Of a DNA stretch of 64,000 bases, positions 45,393 through 57,845 are shown piece by piece. Positions within the stretch are counted from its first letter, which is position 1; the number at the start of each line of letters is the position of its first letter. The notes below the pieces were generated by a model. The model was given only the letters and a program-made list of their open reading frames with translations. It searched no databases and was not told where the DNA came from. Source of the DNA: Bidens hawaiensis (taxonomy: Eukaryota; Streptophyta; Magnoliopsida; Asterales; Asteraceae); contig JAIQDT010002999.1 in the NCBI GenBank assembly GCA_021521415.1, positions 248,001 to 312,000 of the forward strand. The letters run 5' to 3'. The translations under genes were made by a program, and so were the position numbers.

Positions 45393-48300
45393 GTACTCAG
45401 TATATCCCACCAATAGCAAAGCTATGGTAGGGTCTGAGGAGGGTAAGATGTAGACAGCCTTACCTCTACCATTTAGGGATAGAGAGGCTGCTTCCGGTGA
45501 GACCCCCGGCTCGATAGTAGTTTTGCATCAAACCTTCGACATAAGGCACATAACACTCAACCATCGGGACACCGCCGATTGGTGCATGTACCATTGTTTT
45601 TCGGCTATCAACGCCACCACATGATGTTTGATTAACCTTCCGTCACTTTTAACGTTATTTTCACGGAATTAGTAAATAACGTCAAAATTAGTGCAATTTC
45701 ACTTTTGCCCACCTGAGGGTTCACACATATATACATTATATGCGCGCACCGCAAGCAGGGCGATATCTTTGTAATTTATAGAGGGGCTAAAATGTAACAT
45801 TGAAAACCTTGATTAATATGCTTGTAACGTATGCATAAATAGATGTCCAAAGTGAATAGTGATTTGTGTGTCTAGAACTGACATAGCCTTTATATAGTTT
45901 TGTAAACACTTGATAAGGTAACCTAAATTGACCCATTTTATGTCCACGTGTAAATTTCAAACTTTTAACTTGTAGTCTGCAAAGGAGGGTGAACCTTTTT
46001 GGGAGAGCCCGTGGGGACCTGGAAGACCTGGATGGCATATCGAGTGCAGTGCAATGAGTGCTGCTTATTTAGGTTACTCATTTGATATTCATGGTGGCGG
46101 GATGGATCTTATTTTTCCACATCATGAAAATGAAATTGCTCAAAGTTGTGCTGCGTGTGACAAAAGCAATATAAGTTATTGGATACACAATGGTTTTGTG
46201 ACTATCGACTCACAAAAGATGTCCAAATCACTCGGTAACTTTTTCACAATTCGCCAGGTAAAATAACTGTTTGATCTTTCATCATTGATTCTGTTTTCAT
46301 CCTGTGTATTTATTATTATCATTAAAATTTTAGTTTTGCGAGCCTTTTAAGTTTATAGGATGTGACTGTGGGTCCTGTTAAGGAGGACCGAAGAAATGAT
46401 TAAATGTGGTGTGCATGACACCGAATTAACTGACTTGTAACAGAAAAACCCAACATAATCGAACCTAAATAAGTGAACCCAACCCAAAACTGACGGTTTG
46501 GTTATATGTTTTTTCAAAACCGAGTTTCTGGTTCGGTTTCGGTTTTGCATGTACCGAAAACTGAAAAACTGAACTGAACCGAACCATAAAAACTGAACTG
46601 AATTTTATAACCGAGCCTAACTTGAAAAAACCGACCTTTGTTATTAAATTTATGGAATATAAATTCTTATTAAGTGTTTTGTTAAAAACTAGTAAGTGGC
46701 GTAGCCCAAAGTATTAGGCCTAAATCTGTAATAACTAATTGATCATTAAAAAAAAGATTTTGGCCGGAATTCATTATTTTTGGTATTTTTTCAGCCCAAA
46801 AAATTTCAAGCCCAAAGGGCAAACCTGATAGAACTGAGACAGAACCCAACTCTTTCTGAAAACTGAAATCTAACAGTTGCTAAAAAGTAAAAACTAAAAA
46901 CTGAATTTTGGGTTTTTGGTCCGGTTTGGGCCCAAAACCCACCCCCGCAGTCGGTCTTACTTTATTAAATTTCATACTCTATGTCGGTTTCGGTTTTCAA
47001 CCGAAACACTTAACTTGTCACATAGTAAAGTCAAATGTTCAGCTATTTTTCAAATTAACAAATGAAATACTATCCAATTTATTTGTAGTGATGATATGGT
47101 CAACTTTGAACGTAAAATATTTTTAAAAAAGCTTGCAATTCTATGAACATCAACTTTGAGCAGTTTATTATTATTAGTTTTCAGGTTATAGAACTTTATC
47201 ATCCGTTAGCATTGAGACTTTTCCTGATTGGAACACACTATCGGTCCCCGATCAACTACTCTGATGTACAGCTGGAAAGTGCTTCTGACCGTGCGTATTA
47301 CATATATCAGGTATATTAATTTGTCTTTAATTATTTATATGCATTATTAAACTGAAGTTGAAACTGTTATCTTGGTTGCAGACATTGCAAGACTGTGAAG
47401 AAGTTGTTGGGCGGGAAAATGAATCGAACAAGAAAGAAAATATACCTAATGAAATACTTGATATCATAAAATGTTTTAATGATGTGTTTGTTACTTCAAT
47501 GTCGGAAGATCTTCACTCTCCGGTTGTTCTTTCTGCAATCTCTGATCCTTTGAAAACTGCTAATGATCTTCTTCATACTCGGAAGGTATTTATATTTTTA
47601 TGGAAATTTAGGCGCATGCTCTTGTGTTAGATAAGACTTGTGGAACAAGTTAACATGGAATAGTTTGCAGGGAAAGAAGCAAGGAGCACGGATACAGTCA
47701 CTTGCTGCTATAGAGAAGGCTATTAGGAATGTTCTTGATATTCTAGGGCTCATGCCAGCAAGTTATCATGAGGTAGGTACCTTATTCATTCTAATTTAAC
47801 TAAGTTACCCTTGTCGTAGGTTCTAAACCATTACAGGTTACTTTATCTTAGGAAAACTTCACAGAATAGTAACCAAGTTTCCCATTTGTTCCTCTAAAGT
47901 CAGTCAAACTTTTGTTTTCTCCTTAAAATCACTCAAGTTTCGTTTGTTGTTTTAATCTTGCACAATTATCAGGTTAACACTTAACAGGTTACCACTTTCT
48001 ATTTTTTTTAATGCTTATTTGGATAAAATAATTAGTTATGTGTAATTGCGGATTAAACGATTCAATTGATTCAGTTTTTTAAATTCAATTTCCAAACAGT
48101 TATAAAGTGTAAGATTTTTTTAATAGAAAAGGATTAAAATTTGGCGTCAATAAATTTACTTACACAAACATTTATTGATAGACTTGTCTATTTTTATATA
48201 TACTTTTGAATGTCACAAAAAAAAAACGAGGATTGAATTAATTACATTTTTTAAGATGTAATTGTTTTTGAGTGAATTTAAATATGGAGGGTTTTTCAAG

Positions 48301-49085
48301 AAGTAATTTCTTAATAGTCTATTTGCCCATGGCAACTAATACGAGATAAACTAAAATATTAAATAATATATAATTGATGTTGATAATATAAAATTTAAAA
48401 ATTAATCTATGGATTTGTTTTACTTAGAAAACAAAAAATAATTGGTTTTTAAAATTCTAAAATAAAACATGTCATTGTGTAATTGAAAAAGTCACATATT
48501 CATATATATAATTCACATAAGAATTAGGAATTAAAAAAAACACGAGGTTATCTAACACATCAGCAAGTGGTGAACTGGTAAATCACACAAAAATGAAACT
48601 TGAGTAACTTGTAACTTTTTTAAGACAAAAAAAAAGTTTTAAGTGACTTTAGATAAACAAGTGAGAAACTTACTGTTATGTAACGTTACCCTGTACTTTG
48701 ATACTTTATATTTTCATACAATCATCATATTTGTTGAAATTGTAAAACTGTTCATATGGTCTGATATAGGACCAAACTGGAGCTGACAACGTTTTGGTTT
48801 GGTCCCACGTGAAATTTGAAGTTCGATTTATATGGGGGTTGTTTAAAGGTTTTGCAGCAGCTGAGGGAAAAGGCACTGAAGCGTGCAAAGTTAACCGAAG
48901 AGCAAGTTATTGGACAAATAAATGAAAGGAACACTGCACGAAAGAACAAGGAGTATGAACGATCAGATGCAATCAGAAAAGACTTGGCTGCACTCGGAAT
49001 TGCTCTCATGGATAGTCCCGAGGGCACAACCTGGAGACCAGCTGTCCCGCTTGCGATGCAAGAACAGTATTCCGCAGAATCTTGA
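43874..49085 (+). CDS. SYCO: Cysteinyl-tRNA synthetase, organelle type, 9 exons, 547 aa
   Basis: Exons 43874-44169, 44265-44328, 44421-44582, 44660-44830, 45976-46257, 47185-47310, 47382-47585, 47671-47772 and 48849-49085 join in frame to 547 residues, close to the 563 I recall for the Arabidopsis organellar enzyme. It is a class Ia synthetase that charges tRNA-Cys. [20 protein letters not shown] carries the HIGH motif (residues 84-87); KMSKS is at 312-316. Zinc ligands by family analogy are Cys75, Cys255 (WHIECSAMS), His280 and Glu284 ([10 protein letters not shown]). The C-terminus ([39 protein letters not shown]) is the usual helical and anticodon-binding part. The first 45 residues are basic and Ser-rich without early acids, fitting a chloroplast/mitochondrial transit peptide. 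All splice sites are GT-AG. Intron 4 carries a SINE. Confidence 0.95.
45346..45779 (-). mobile_element. SINE with (GAT)n tail and 16-bp target duplication, intron 4
   Basis: TATCTTTGTAATTTAT at 45346-45361 is repeated at 45764-45779; between them lie 402 bp. On the minus strand the element ends in a (GAT)n tail (45362-45393), preceded by TACCCTCCTCAGACCCTACC and CAGCCTCTCTATCCC, a 3' region shared by TS-like plant SINEs and RTE-type LINEs. A tRNA-like part with a weak A box (TCCCGATGGTTGAG) and B box (AGGTTTGATGC) lies at about 45525-45575. Another 170 bp extend to the right duplication, so the 5' part may be composite. It is transcribed within the synthetase intron in antisense. Confidence 0.78.
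46258..47184 (+). other. Intron 5 of the synthetase gene with CCGAAC-rich tract
   Basis: The intron holds a low-complexity stretch of CCGAAC and CGGTTTT variants at about 46500-46630 and again near 46980. No gene is seen. Intron 8 (47773-48848) is AT-rich and also empty. Confidence 0.6.
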
Positions 49086-50177
49086 AATTTACAATGTATT
49101 AGCGGGAACATTAGTTGTGATCTTATAATTCATAATACAACCGTGAAAGCAAATTGAGCCAGTCTGGTTTCATGAGATTTTAATTATGTTTTGAGTCCAT
49201 TTGTTCGGGTTTGCTTTGTTGGTTTAGCTATAAATTGAGTTTATATTCGAGTTCATTTGTCATAGGATCATTTAAATATTGGTTCAAATTTGGCAACTTG
49301 TACAGTGTATTGTATAATTTTTACAAGTTTGTGAGGTATATGGAATGGTTCCTCGCCGTTGACCTCACTTTATAGATGAAAGAAAAACACGATGACAATT
49401 GTATGTAGCCGGAAAATAACACAGGCTAATGTTTCAAATTCAATCATGTGGGTATTCTTGTCAATATCTTACTAACAGTCTTCACTTATTAATAAAATGT
49501 TTTTCTAATGAAGTATAAAAAAGTAGACGTCGTAATTTTTTATAAGTTATCACATATAAAAAGAAACCTTTATTTCTGTTTAATTCTTCTGAACATGTTT
49601 TTTTGCATGTAAAGTCACTTTTTAAAAGAATAAATGCCTTTTAGAAATAATTTCCTTTTACAAAAGTTGTTGATTTGATATTAAGTGGACTGATTTATGA
49701 TCGAAATTGAGTGGGAAAAGTGAGAAGACGGGATAAAGTCATGAATCTAGTTGCATGTTAGAATACGTGTTGTATTCACTGAGAGGTGATGAGTCACGTA
49801 GGCTCATGTTCAATGAAAACATCATGTCGACAGGTAAGTGGCGACTACCGAGGGAGCACCCTTCTTTCTTTTAACAACGCTCGGAGCTACTATCAATACC
49901 TAAGTAAGTTTTCTAGAACCAGATATCAAACGTTCATATTGATTATGACGTTCTAGATCTGACTCGTCCAGGAACACCTTTAAGGAGGCCTTAAAGATCC
50001 AAAGCTTTAAAACCGGCCTTAAAGATCCAAAGCTTTAAAACCATCACACTCATTAGTCATTTTGTCATTTTATTGTACTGGAAAGCCAATTGTGAGTGAG
50101 CATATATCCTCTACGCGTGCTGATCACAGACACGAGACATTAAAAAAAAAACATTATAACCTTTTTTTATTTCTATA
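49086..50177. other. Intergenic DNA after the synthetase gene
   Basis: The 3' UTR and AT-rich spacer; no gene seen. A 28-bp unit, CCTTAAAGATCCAAAGCTTT plus AAAACCGG, is doubled at about 49988-50042. Confidence 0.55.
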
Positions 50178-50250
50178 CTAGCATAAGTGCCCGCGCGTTG
50201 CTGTGGGTTTGCGCAAATTATCTCCTCATTGTTTTCTAGTGTTTGGTGTG
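50178..50250 (-). mobile_element. Helitron 3' terminus (minus strand)
   Basis: On the minus strand the sequence runs CCCACAGCAACGCGCGGGC then ACTTATGCTAG, followed by T: a GC-rich hairpin near a CTAG end, the plant Helitron 3' signature. The 5' TC end on the right was not found, so the extent is unknown. Confidence 0.55.
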
Positions 50251-50520
50251 GTGTGTAATGGGTTATCAGTGCGAGCGTGTTTTCGCGTGTGCTTGTGGTT
50301 TGTTGGATGTTGCTTTTTATGCGGAGTGCTTACTAAAATATTGACGTATGGATATATATATATACACAAACATACGCACACATATACAAACATATGTACC
50401 TACACACATACGTATGCACCTACACAACGCACCTACACATAAGAAATGGAGTGAAATTAGGGATTAATGGAGTTACACCTTCACTTCTCGCTATAAAAAA
50501 ACTTCTGAAATGATCCAATA

Positions 50521-50523
<3 letters not shown>

Positions 50524-50563
<40 letters not shown>
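50524..50563. repeat. (TA)n microsatellite
   Basis: Twenty uninterrupted TA units. Confidence 0.97.
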
Positions 50564-50567
<4 letters not shown>

Positions 50568-50639
50568 TGGCTGCTAATTTATATATTTTGTTGGCTGTAT
50601 GCTTTTAATTGTATACACAATGTAAATACTTACACCGTG

Positions 50640-51207
50640 GTATATACTATCAAATAGAGTAATGGTTCAATATTAACAAAACACCTGATTCACAAAAGTT
50701 GTATAAACATAAATATACTGGCTGTAATTCCATTGTAAAACCATTAAAAAACCAGTTAAAAAGTTGTTGTAAAAATATAAAAATATCATTTTTCTTTTCG
50801 TTGTAATCAATTATAAATACTTGTTACAAAGCTGTTATAAATACATCAATACACCGGTTTGTTAATCATTGTATTTGTAGAGAACACTGGTTTGTAGCCG
50901 TTGTAATTACGTAATTACAGCGGTTGTTTGTTCGTTGTAAATACTTTAATAACAACGGTTAACAGTACGCTGTATTATGTTCTTTACAACGGTTAAGAGT
51001 CCGCTGTAAATAAAGTTTTATAACGGTTACCAGCCCGTTGTTATTATGTAATATATACTGGCTAAACCCGTTCTAATATCTTCTAGGATATGCAACGGTG
51101 TTGAAACCGTTTTAATTATATTTTACAATGCTTCGTTTATAACGATTTTGAAACCGTTGTGTTTACGTTATTTAGTTGTTTTAAAATGGTCATTTTCTGT
51201 ACTAGTG
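50640..51207. mobile_element. CACTA-like terminus with subterminal repeats
   Basis: The right end is CATTTTCTGTACTAGTG at 51191-51207, the complement of a CACTAGTACAGAAAATG terminus. Inside it GTTGTAA.TAC and AACGGTTAACAG-type units recur in both orientations (50680-51150), as in CACTA subterminal regions. It differs in sequence from the CACTA-like end at 23084. No left terminus or transposase was found. Confidence 0.55.
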
Positions 51208-51419
51208 ACTTTTTAGTAGACAACCAAAATCCGTTTTAAGATACCCATGTTGAACACGAATTCTCAGCCACACCCGTCAACATTTCGTTTGCTTATTATT
51301 GAAGTCAAAAAGCTTAGCCGAAGCCCAAATGTGATGAAGATACAAGACAAGACAAGGATACCACATGAAGACCCGTTAAAGTACACGCTATAGACACCGG
51401 GTCAAATTAGTTGTGGAAT

Positions 51420-53679
51420 TGTAAGGCCCCGCTCTTGGTGCCTTGCATTGTCGTTGGATTTACTCATAAACACATTTCTAAATATCAGAGTTAATTAAAA
51501 CTTTCGCGGAATAATAAAACTTCAATCATTCATTATAAAACATTCATAACTTGTCTTTGAAAACATAACTTAAAATATCTTATTAAAACATCATGACGAA
51601 TCTTCAGATGCCAGTCTCTTCAGTTCCTGTCATGTGTCTCCCTCAAGCTAGCTGCTTCAGTCTATTTACCTGTGTGCATACTAAAAGTCAGCTATGTTGA
51701 GTGAGTCCTAGTGATTTAGGCAACATGCAATACATTCACATACTTAGTTACTTACATATATACGTATCCGAAGATACATATAACATACTTAGCTTGTTAC
51801 CCTTCTTACATACTTTCATGCTTTCTTTCATACATACATACTTACCTGCATAATTATATGTGTTTAAGAGCATTTTACTCTAAAACCTTCGCATATATTA
51901 TTATGGTATGCTTCTATATTCGTAGATATTATTAGGGTATGTTCCCTATATTTGCAGATATAATTAGGGTATGTACCCTACATTTGCAGATGTTATTATG
52001 GCCGGTTCCCTACATTCCTATATACTCATGAAACCATACATTTATACAATTATATACATTCATCCTTACACATTAATATTTAACGATCACCCTTCCTGGC
52101 AATACGTGCAATATCCGAAGATCGTTCACGCACTAACAAGCATTCATTCATATCCTCAATATAATAACTATCACATCTATCATTCATGGCATACACTTAC
52201 CACTTAAGGTAAGTGTATTAACTAATCACATCGAGTATGCACACAACTCCGAAAACATAACAAGAACATGGGCTAGAAACTCACCTCGGTCCGATTCCTT
52301 TCAGAGTTAATGGTAACTCATTTCCTTAACTGGGCGCGGCTAGTTGTATAACAATCATATGTATCAATTAACTAGCCCTATCCATATCATATTTCTACAT
52401 TATGGTAACCCCTAACTACGGAGGTCCGGGTGCTGTAAGGTTCTAGGGGCGGCAGCCCCTAGCGGGTTCCAAGGGGCAGAGCCCCTGGCTGGGGTTAAGC
52501 TGGTCTTTACTAAAACCTCATCAGAAAACAGAAGTTCAATTATTTAATCAAATCAAATATTCATTTTAAACGTTACCTTTCATTATTAATTATTTACTTA
52601 TCATATAAGCCCATATCTATCGTTTACGTACGTATACGTTGTTTGTCTTCGTTTATTTTGAAAAATTATTTAATCTAGCGTATACTTTATTATTGGCGTG
52701 TAAGTAGTTCTAGCGTGTAAGTTCCTTAGTGTACAAGTTCCTTTCAACGTATATGTTATCCAGCGCATAAGTCCTATAGCGTATAAGTCATACATACATG
52801 TTGCATGCATACATATACATTTATATACACATATACGGTACACACATACATATACGCTTTCATACATACACGCTGCATACACGCTGCAAGCATACTTATA
52901 CGGTTCATAGACTTATACGACACCAACTTATACGCTATGTAGACTTATACGGCGTATACGTCCTGTTCAGCTCCTTATTGTGTGTTTTTAAGGTTTTTCT
53001 TCGATTCCGGCGACGTCAACCGCCGTTAACCACCATGGATGATCGGGGTTTGATTGTTTATGGTCTAGGTAGCTTCTGGGTGTCCAGATTTGAGTTAAGG
53101 TGGTCCTTAAGCTCGTTTTTGGTTTATTAAACACCCGAAATAAGCCAGATCTAGATCCAAACGGCTCATACGACATCCAGGGATTGCGGTGTCGGGTTCT
53201 AATATGTTGGTTCAGCTGAGATGAATGATTTCTTACCTTAGGTTGGTCTTGGATCATTGAATATAGTAGAGTAGAGAGTGTTTGGCTTAAATGTGTGTTT
53301 TTGATGGTGTATGCTAAGGTGTAGAATGGATGGAAATGAAAAGGATTAGGGTTTAAGGGGTATATATACTCTTTAATCCCATGGACCTTAGGCACATCTT
53401 TCCTTTTTAGTTTATAATTAGTTTCATCTATTAAGCCTACTATCCTTTTATCTTATTATTATTTTATTATTATACTTCTACTAACTCAAGCAAATTCTTC
53501 CAACATATATAATATATTAAATATTATTCTTAGAAATTTCGCAATGTTACAATACTAAAATTTGTATTTAATATTTATTTGTTCAATTGTACCGTAAACT
53601 TTCACTAATATATTCTCATTACAAATGATAGTGTCATTAGGGTTTATTTTATTAGTATTCGTATAATAATATTGTCACC
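51420..53679 (-). mobile_element. Probable solo LTR of the old minus-strand Ty3/gypsy family
   Basis: It begins TGTAAGGCCCC and matches the LTR at 17835 over its first 500 bp (GTTGGATTTACTCATAAACA, CTCAAGCTAGCTGCT, the CATATATTATTAGGGTATG array at 51895-52010). No primer site lies to its left and no pol to its right, so it is not part of a full element. A minus-strand TATATATACCCC near 53360 could be its promoter. The right end near TATTGTCA at 53679 is a guess; I found no clean target duplication. ORFs in it, some from CATACATA-type runs, look fortuitous. Confidence 0.6.
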
Positions 53680-54142
53680 CAATTCCTACATGCAGTATGG
53701 TAAGATTTTAAGATATATAATTAATATATGAACAAAAAATATGCTTTTATTTATATATGTATCCTTAGTTATCTTTGGTACATTTATATAGTTTTTTTTT
53801 GTTTGACATGTGGTAGAAAATATGATTATGTACAACGGTAGTACGAGAATTATGACAACAATGCATTTTGCCTTACACCCCACAACGTTATTTGTCTTCA
53901 TGCATGTTGTTTCTTCCAAGCATACAAGGAGCAAAAACTAACTTCAATTAGTTGAAACAAAGACCGCACGAATATAAAAATTAATTATGTATTAATTGGA
54001 CCTTTTACTTTCATGCTTAATTAAAAAAAACATAATAATTTGTTTAATACTTTAATGTACATGCGTATTAAAAGAACAGCCATCAATGTATCAACAGAAA
54101 AACTTTATAAAACAATAACAAAGTTTATGTTTCAATTTAGTA

Positions 54143-54199
<57 letters not shown>

Positions 54200-55660
54200 A
54201 AGGTAAACTTTTTTATCTGTTTTCTATTTTTTTTTAATTCAAAGGTAAATGATGTAGTTCAACCCATACGACTTGTTGACCATTGGTGTTTTATGGAGTT
54301 ATGACTTGTATAATTTAAATTATTCAACATGTGGAGTACATGGATGGCTAAGTTTATATATATAGATAAAAGATCCAATACAATAATATCTTATCCTACA
54401 TTTACATACGCGACACCTTCAACTCTTGATTTCAAAAAACATGCGGTGAAAAATTTGTAAACTATTTCAATTTATTTCCATCCTAATTAATTGTTACGGC
54501 GATTCAACCATCGTCACCAACGCCATTTGCAGACACCACTCCAAATGAATTGAAATACGTTGTTTGCAGACACCCATTTGCATAACTTTAAATGCGTTCC
54601 GTATTTGTTCATATAATGGAACCGATGATCAAATTGACGGTCGATTGATTATTACGAGATTATACGAAGTGATTTCAGAGTTCATTTTCGTGATACAAAA
54701 AGTTTAATTTCATATATGAGCTATTGAACCTTTAAAGGTTTGTTCAAGTGGTTTTAAGTTTTGTGTTTCTAGGTGTTTATTTTTTTGATATGAACTTCTT
54801 AACTTTTTGTATTGAACTTCATAGTTTTGTACTGAACTTCTATGTTTTGTAGGGAACTTCGTAACTTTTTGTACCGAACTTCTTAGTTTTGTATTGAACT
54901 TCTTAACTTTTTGTACTGAACTTCATAACTTTTTAATACTGAATTTCTTAGTTTTAAGTTTAGTGCTAAACTTCATAGATTTTTGTTCTAGATGTTTTAA
55001 ATGTGTTCGTTCTGGTTAGAAATCTGTTATGAACATTTTTGATCTTTGCGCTGAGCGTTTAAAGTATGTAATTTGTTTGGTTTGTACGCTTAATTAATTT
55101 TGTTTTGAACTTTTAACTGATTTTTTTTTAGAAGGTAACTGATTTTGTTTAAAACTTTTTTATTGATTTTGTTTTTAACGTAATTGATTCGTGTTTAACG
55201 TTTAATTTATTTTGTTTTGAACGTTCAAAGTCAACACCTTAAATTTGTTTGAACGTTTAATTGATGTAGTGACTACAACAAATACTTAGGCTTAGAAATT
55301 TGTTCAAGTTCAACATCCAATTAAGTTTCAACTGTGCGAAACACTCTAATTTTGTTTTAGCTCCCATTCTTCAAAACCCAAAACAAACTACAATTTTTTA
55401 TTTAATTAGGAAAAAAATGATTGATTGGGGTTTGAGGCTTTATTTGCAGTTAACGTACATTTTTAGAGTTAGGTAACTCAATTAGTTTGATATCAACCTG
55501 CAAATTAGTTTAATATGGATCGACGGTTGATTTATATTGATATGGATGGACGCCCGATGATCAGCTGATGAATTAGATGATAGAATTAAATTTAGGTTAT
55601 TTATAACTATGCCACTCCGTGAAATTGAAATTGATGTTCAAAAAGCTCGCGCACCTTATA
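53680..55660. other. AT-rich intergenic DNA with simple repeats
   Basis: No gene is seen. A (TTA)n run fills 54147-54197. A degenerate 24-bp tandem repeat built on TTTTTGTACTGAACTTCTTA spans about 54795-54975, and TTTTGTTTTGAACGTT variants follow to 55270. Confidence 0.65.
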
Positions 55661-55661
55661 A

Positions 55662-55714
<53 letters not shown>

Positions 55715-55728
55715 TGTGTCTGTGTGTG
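55661..55728. repeat. (TA)n(TG)n microsatellite
   Basis: A TA run passes directly into about 25 TG units with two C interruptions. It makes a short Val-Cys ORF that is not a gene. Confidence 0.97.
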
Positions 55729-56050
55729 ACAGAATAAAGAAATTGTCCTTTATGTTTACCCCAAATTTCACTGGTGGTCCTTTATCTTCAAAATTGATGT
55801 TTGTTGTCCTTTACGTTTATAGTTACACCTTTTGTCCTTTAGGCCTAACCCTGTTAAAAAACCTCGTTAAGTTATGTCATGTGCTGTTCACGTGGGGGTA
55901 TTACCGTAATTTCAGATCCCGCTAATATTTCCCCCCATTATATACCCAATCCAACCCCGATCGTTCATTAATGTATAAAAAATAAAATTAGGGTTCCAAG
56001 AATCCCGAATCAATTGTTTCCTGATTGTTCCTCAAATCGATCCTCACATC

Positions 56051-56143
56051 ATGGTTTTCTGCAATTGTGGGAAAGAGGCAATCATCCTCACATCATGGAC
56101 ACCTAAGAACCCCGGTCGTCGTTTCTACTCATGTTCGGACTAG
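56051..56143 (+). pseudogene. GRF-type zinc finger fragment (30 codons)
   Basis: A short ORF beginning MVFCNCGKEAIILTSWTPKN and continuing PGRRFYSCSD shows the CxCG...NPGRRFxxC pattern of GRF zinc fingers, which bind single-stranded nucleic acid in several DNA-repair proteins and occur in many short plant proteins and transposon-captured genes. It ends at TAG followed by GTAATG, so it may be the first exon of a broken gene. The upstream 55730-55920 sequence resembles dispersed AT-rich repeats. Confidence 0.6.
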
Positions 56144-56734
56144 GTAATGATTTCTTGGTTCGAAGTAAGGTGTGAAAGATTATTGCTTCATGAAATTAGT
56201 GGTCTGATTCATTGGTTGTTTTGATCAAAGGTGTGAAAGATGTACAGACATGTCGTGGTTGCACTTTGGGTCATGGTTAGTTTTTGTATCCTAATGCAAG
56301 TGCCAAATATGCACATCTTTTTGTATCTGCACAATATGTTTATCCATTACTACACAAACTATTGACTATACAAAATCAAACTTTAACACAATATGACCAT
56401 AGTTGACTACACCTAGTCAAACAAAATATGTCACACAAGCTCAAAACTTAGACTCATCCAAACAAGTGACAAACATTATGCACATATTTTTTATATGCAC
56501 AAGATGTTTATCCATTACTACACAAACTATTGACTATACAAATCAAACTTTAACACCAGCTTACCATAGTTGACTGCACATAGTCAAACAAAATATATCA
56601 CACAAACTCAAAACTTACTTCATAATTTACATAACATTAATATCATTAGTTCAAAATACACAACCATAACCTAATCAATTTCAGTGATCCCACAAGTTCA
56701 AAATACATAACCAAAAGACTTAACAAAAGTCATA

Positions 56735-56952
56735 TTAAACAAGCACTAAGTCAACATCTAAACAAGCACAAAAGCCATTAAGATTCCTTTTTCCCCTTCT
56801 TCTAAGTGGGCCTGTGCAGGTCCTCACATTATCACCAGTGCTCCCACACTTGCTACATGCTCCTAAGGTGTTCTTTCTTGTCAATTTGCATGTTGTTGGC
56901 CCATCGTCTTTTTTCACAACTGACCTCTTTCTTGCCTTCTTAGGTCTATCAA
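56735..56952 (-). pseudogene. MuDR-type transposase C-terminal fragment
   Basis: On the minus strand the DNA reads RPKKARKRSVVKKDD, then TCKLTRKNTLGACSKCGSTG and DNVRTC. This basic stretch with a C-x2-C...C knuckle is usual at the end of plant Mutator-like transposases; the His of the knuckle is Asp here. Its upstream part is cut off by the copia LTR at 56953. A diverged direct repeat (CAAACTATTGACTATACAAA) lies just left of it at 56360 and 56525. Confidence 0.6.
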
Positions 56953-57328
56953 TGTTGGGTCTACATTTGGTGGTTTGTACTTAGTTTTATGTTAAATGGG
57001 TTTCGTGTTTGGGCTATGTATGTAAACCGAGATCCTTTAGTGATCTCGGTGGGCTTTGGGCTTTATGTTGGGCTAGGTTGTTGGTTTCCCTATATATAGA
57101 TGACATGTATAGGGTGAGAATGTTGGCGTTCATAGTGATTCTAGCAGTGAACGGGTTTTGTGTAATATTGTGCTTAAGCACCCGACGTTAATACAACGTG
57201 TGTTTTGAAGCAAGATCTCGTGTTCTTTACGTAGTATCATTGTTTGTCTTGAATCACTTAACGTTATATTCCGCAATAACGTTAGGTTTGTTGATATCCT
57301 ATTGAAATATCCAAGCTAGGGACTTACA
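56953..57328 (+). repeat. 5' LTR of the copia element (376 bp)
   Basis: It starts TGTTGGGTCTACATTTGG and ends GGGACTTACA, two bases before the primer site. A CTATATATAGATG box at about 57091 is a good TATA candidate. The ends are inferred from the primer site and the TG/CA rule because the 3' LTR is not visible. Confidence 0.8.
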
Positions 57329-57330
57329 AT

Positions 57331-57343
57331 TGGTATCAGAGCC
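57331..57343 (+). other. Primer binding site, initiator Met tRNA
   Basis: TGGTATCAGAGCC, an exact match to the usual plant site, directly downstream of the LTR end. Confidence 0.93.
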
Positions 57344-57845
57344 TTTTGAACCATTCAAGGCTCGGTTTGATATTAACAAATTCAAGATCTCGAGGTTTTT
57401 ATGGTGTTTGTGTGGTTTCTAGCGAGGTACTGATCGGAGAAGAAGGACATAGTCTGGTTTGATCAAGGATTTCCTTATCTTTGGAAACAGTTTAAATCCC
57501 ACCAAAATAGGGATATGGTTGTTATCAAAATCAGCCAGTCAAATGCGTTTTGGGTGTTCTTGGCTATATTTCAATGTTTTTGGTTCTTAAACAAGATTTC
57601 TCTACCAAAATTAAAAGTTTTCAGCCAAAATCAAGTGATTTTGGCCAGTTTTGATCGTTCTCGGCCCAGTTCAAGTGTTCTCGACCAAATTAAAGGGTTT
57701 TCGGCCATTAATTGTTCTCGGTCAACCTTTCCTGTTCTCGGTCAACGTTAACTGTGAACAGATCTTAGCCTGATCCTTCAACGTTGGGCTTTGTTTATTA
57801 GACTTTAGGACTTTTGAATTTAAAATTTGGACTGGTTAAACTAAA

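Noticed and set aside
45234..45419. Asp-rich minus-strand ORF
   Set aside because: Product of the (GAT)n tail of the SINE in the synthetase intron.
50203..50442. 79-codon ORF after the Helitron end
   Set aside because: Runs into ACACATA-type simple sequence and has no recognisable motif.
52670..53395. ORFs in the probable solo LTR (52670-52882, 52798-53130, 52988-53395)
   Set aside because: Mostly CATACATA-type and AT-rich LTR sequence on both strands, with no family motif.
51415..53688. GGAATTG...CAATTCC as ends of an inverted-repeat element
   Set aside because: Seven matching bases at the edges of a probable LTR are likely chance; no further inverted similarity is seen inside.
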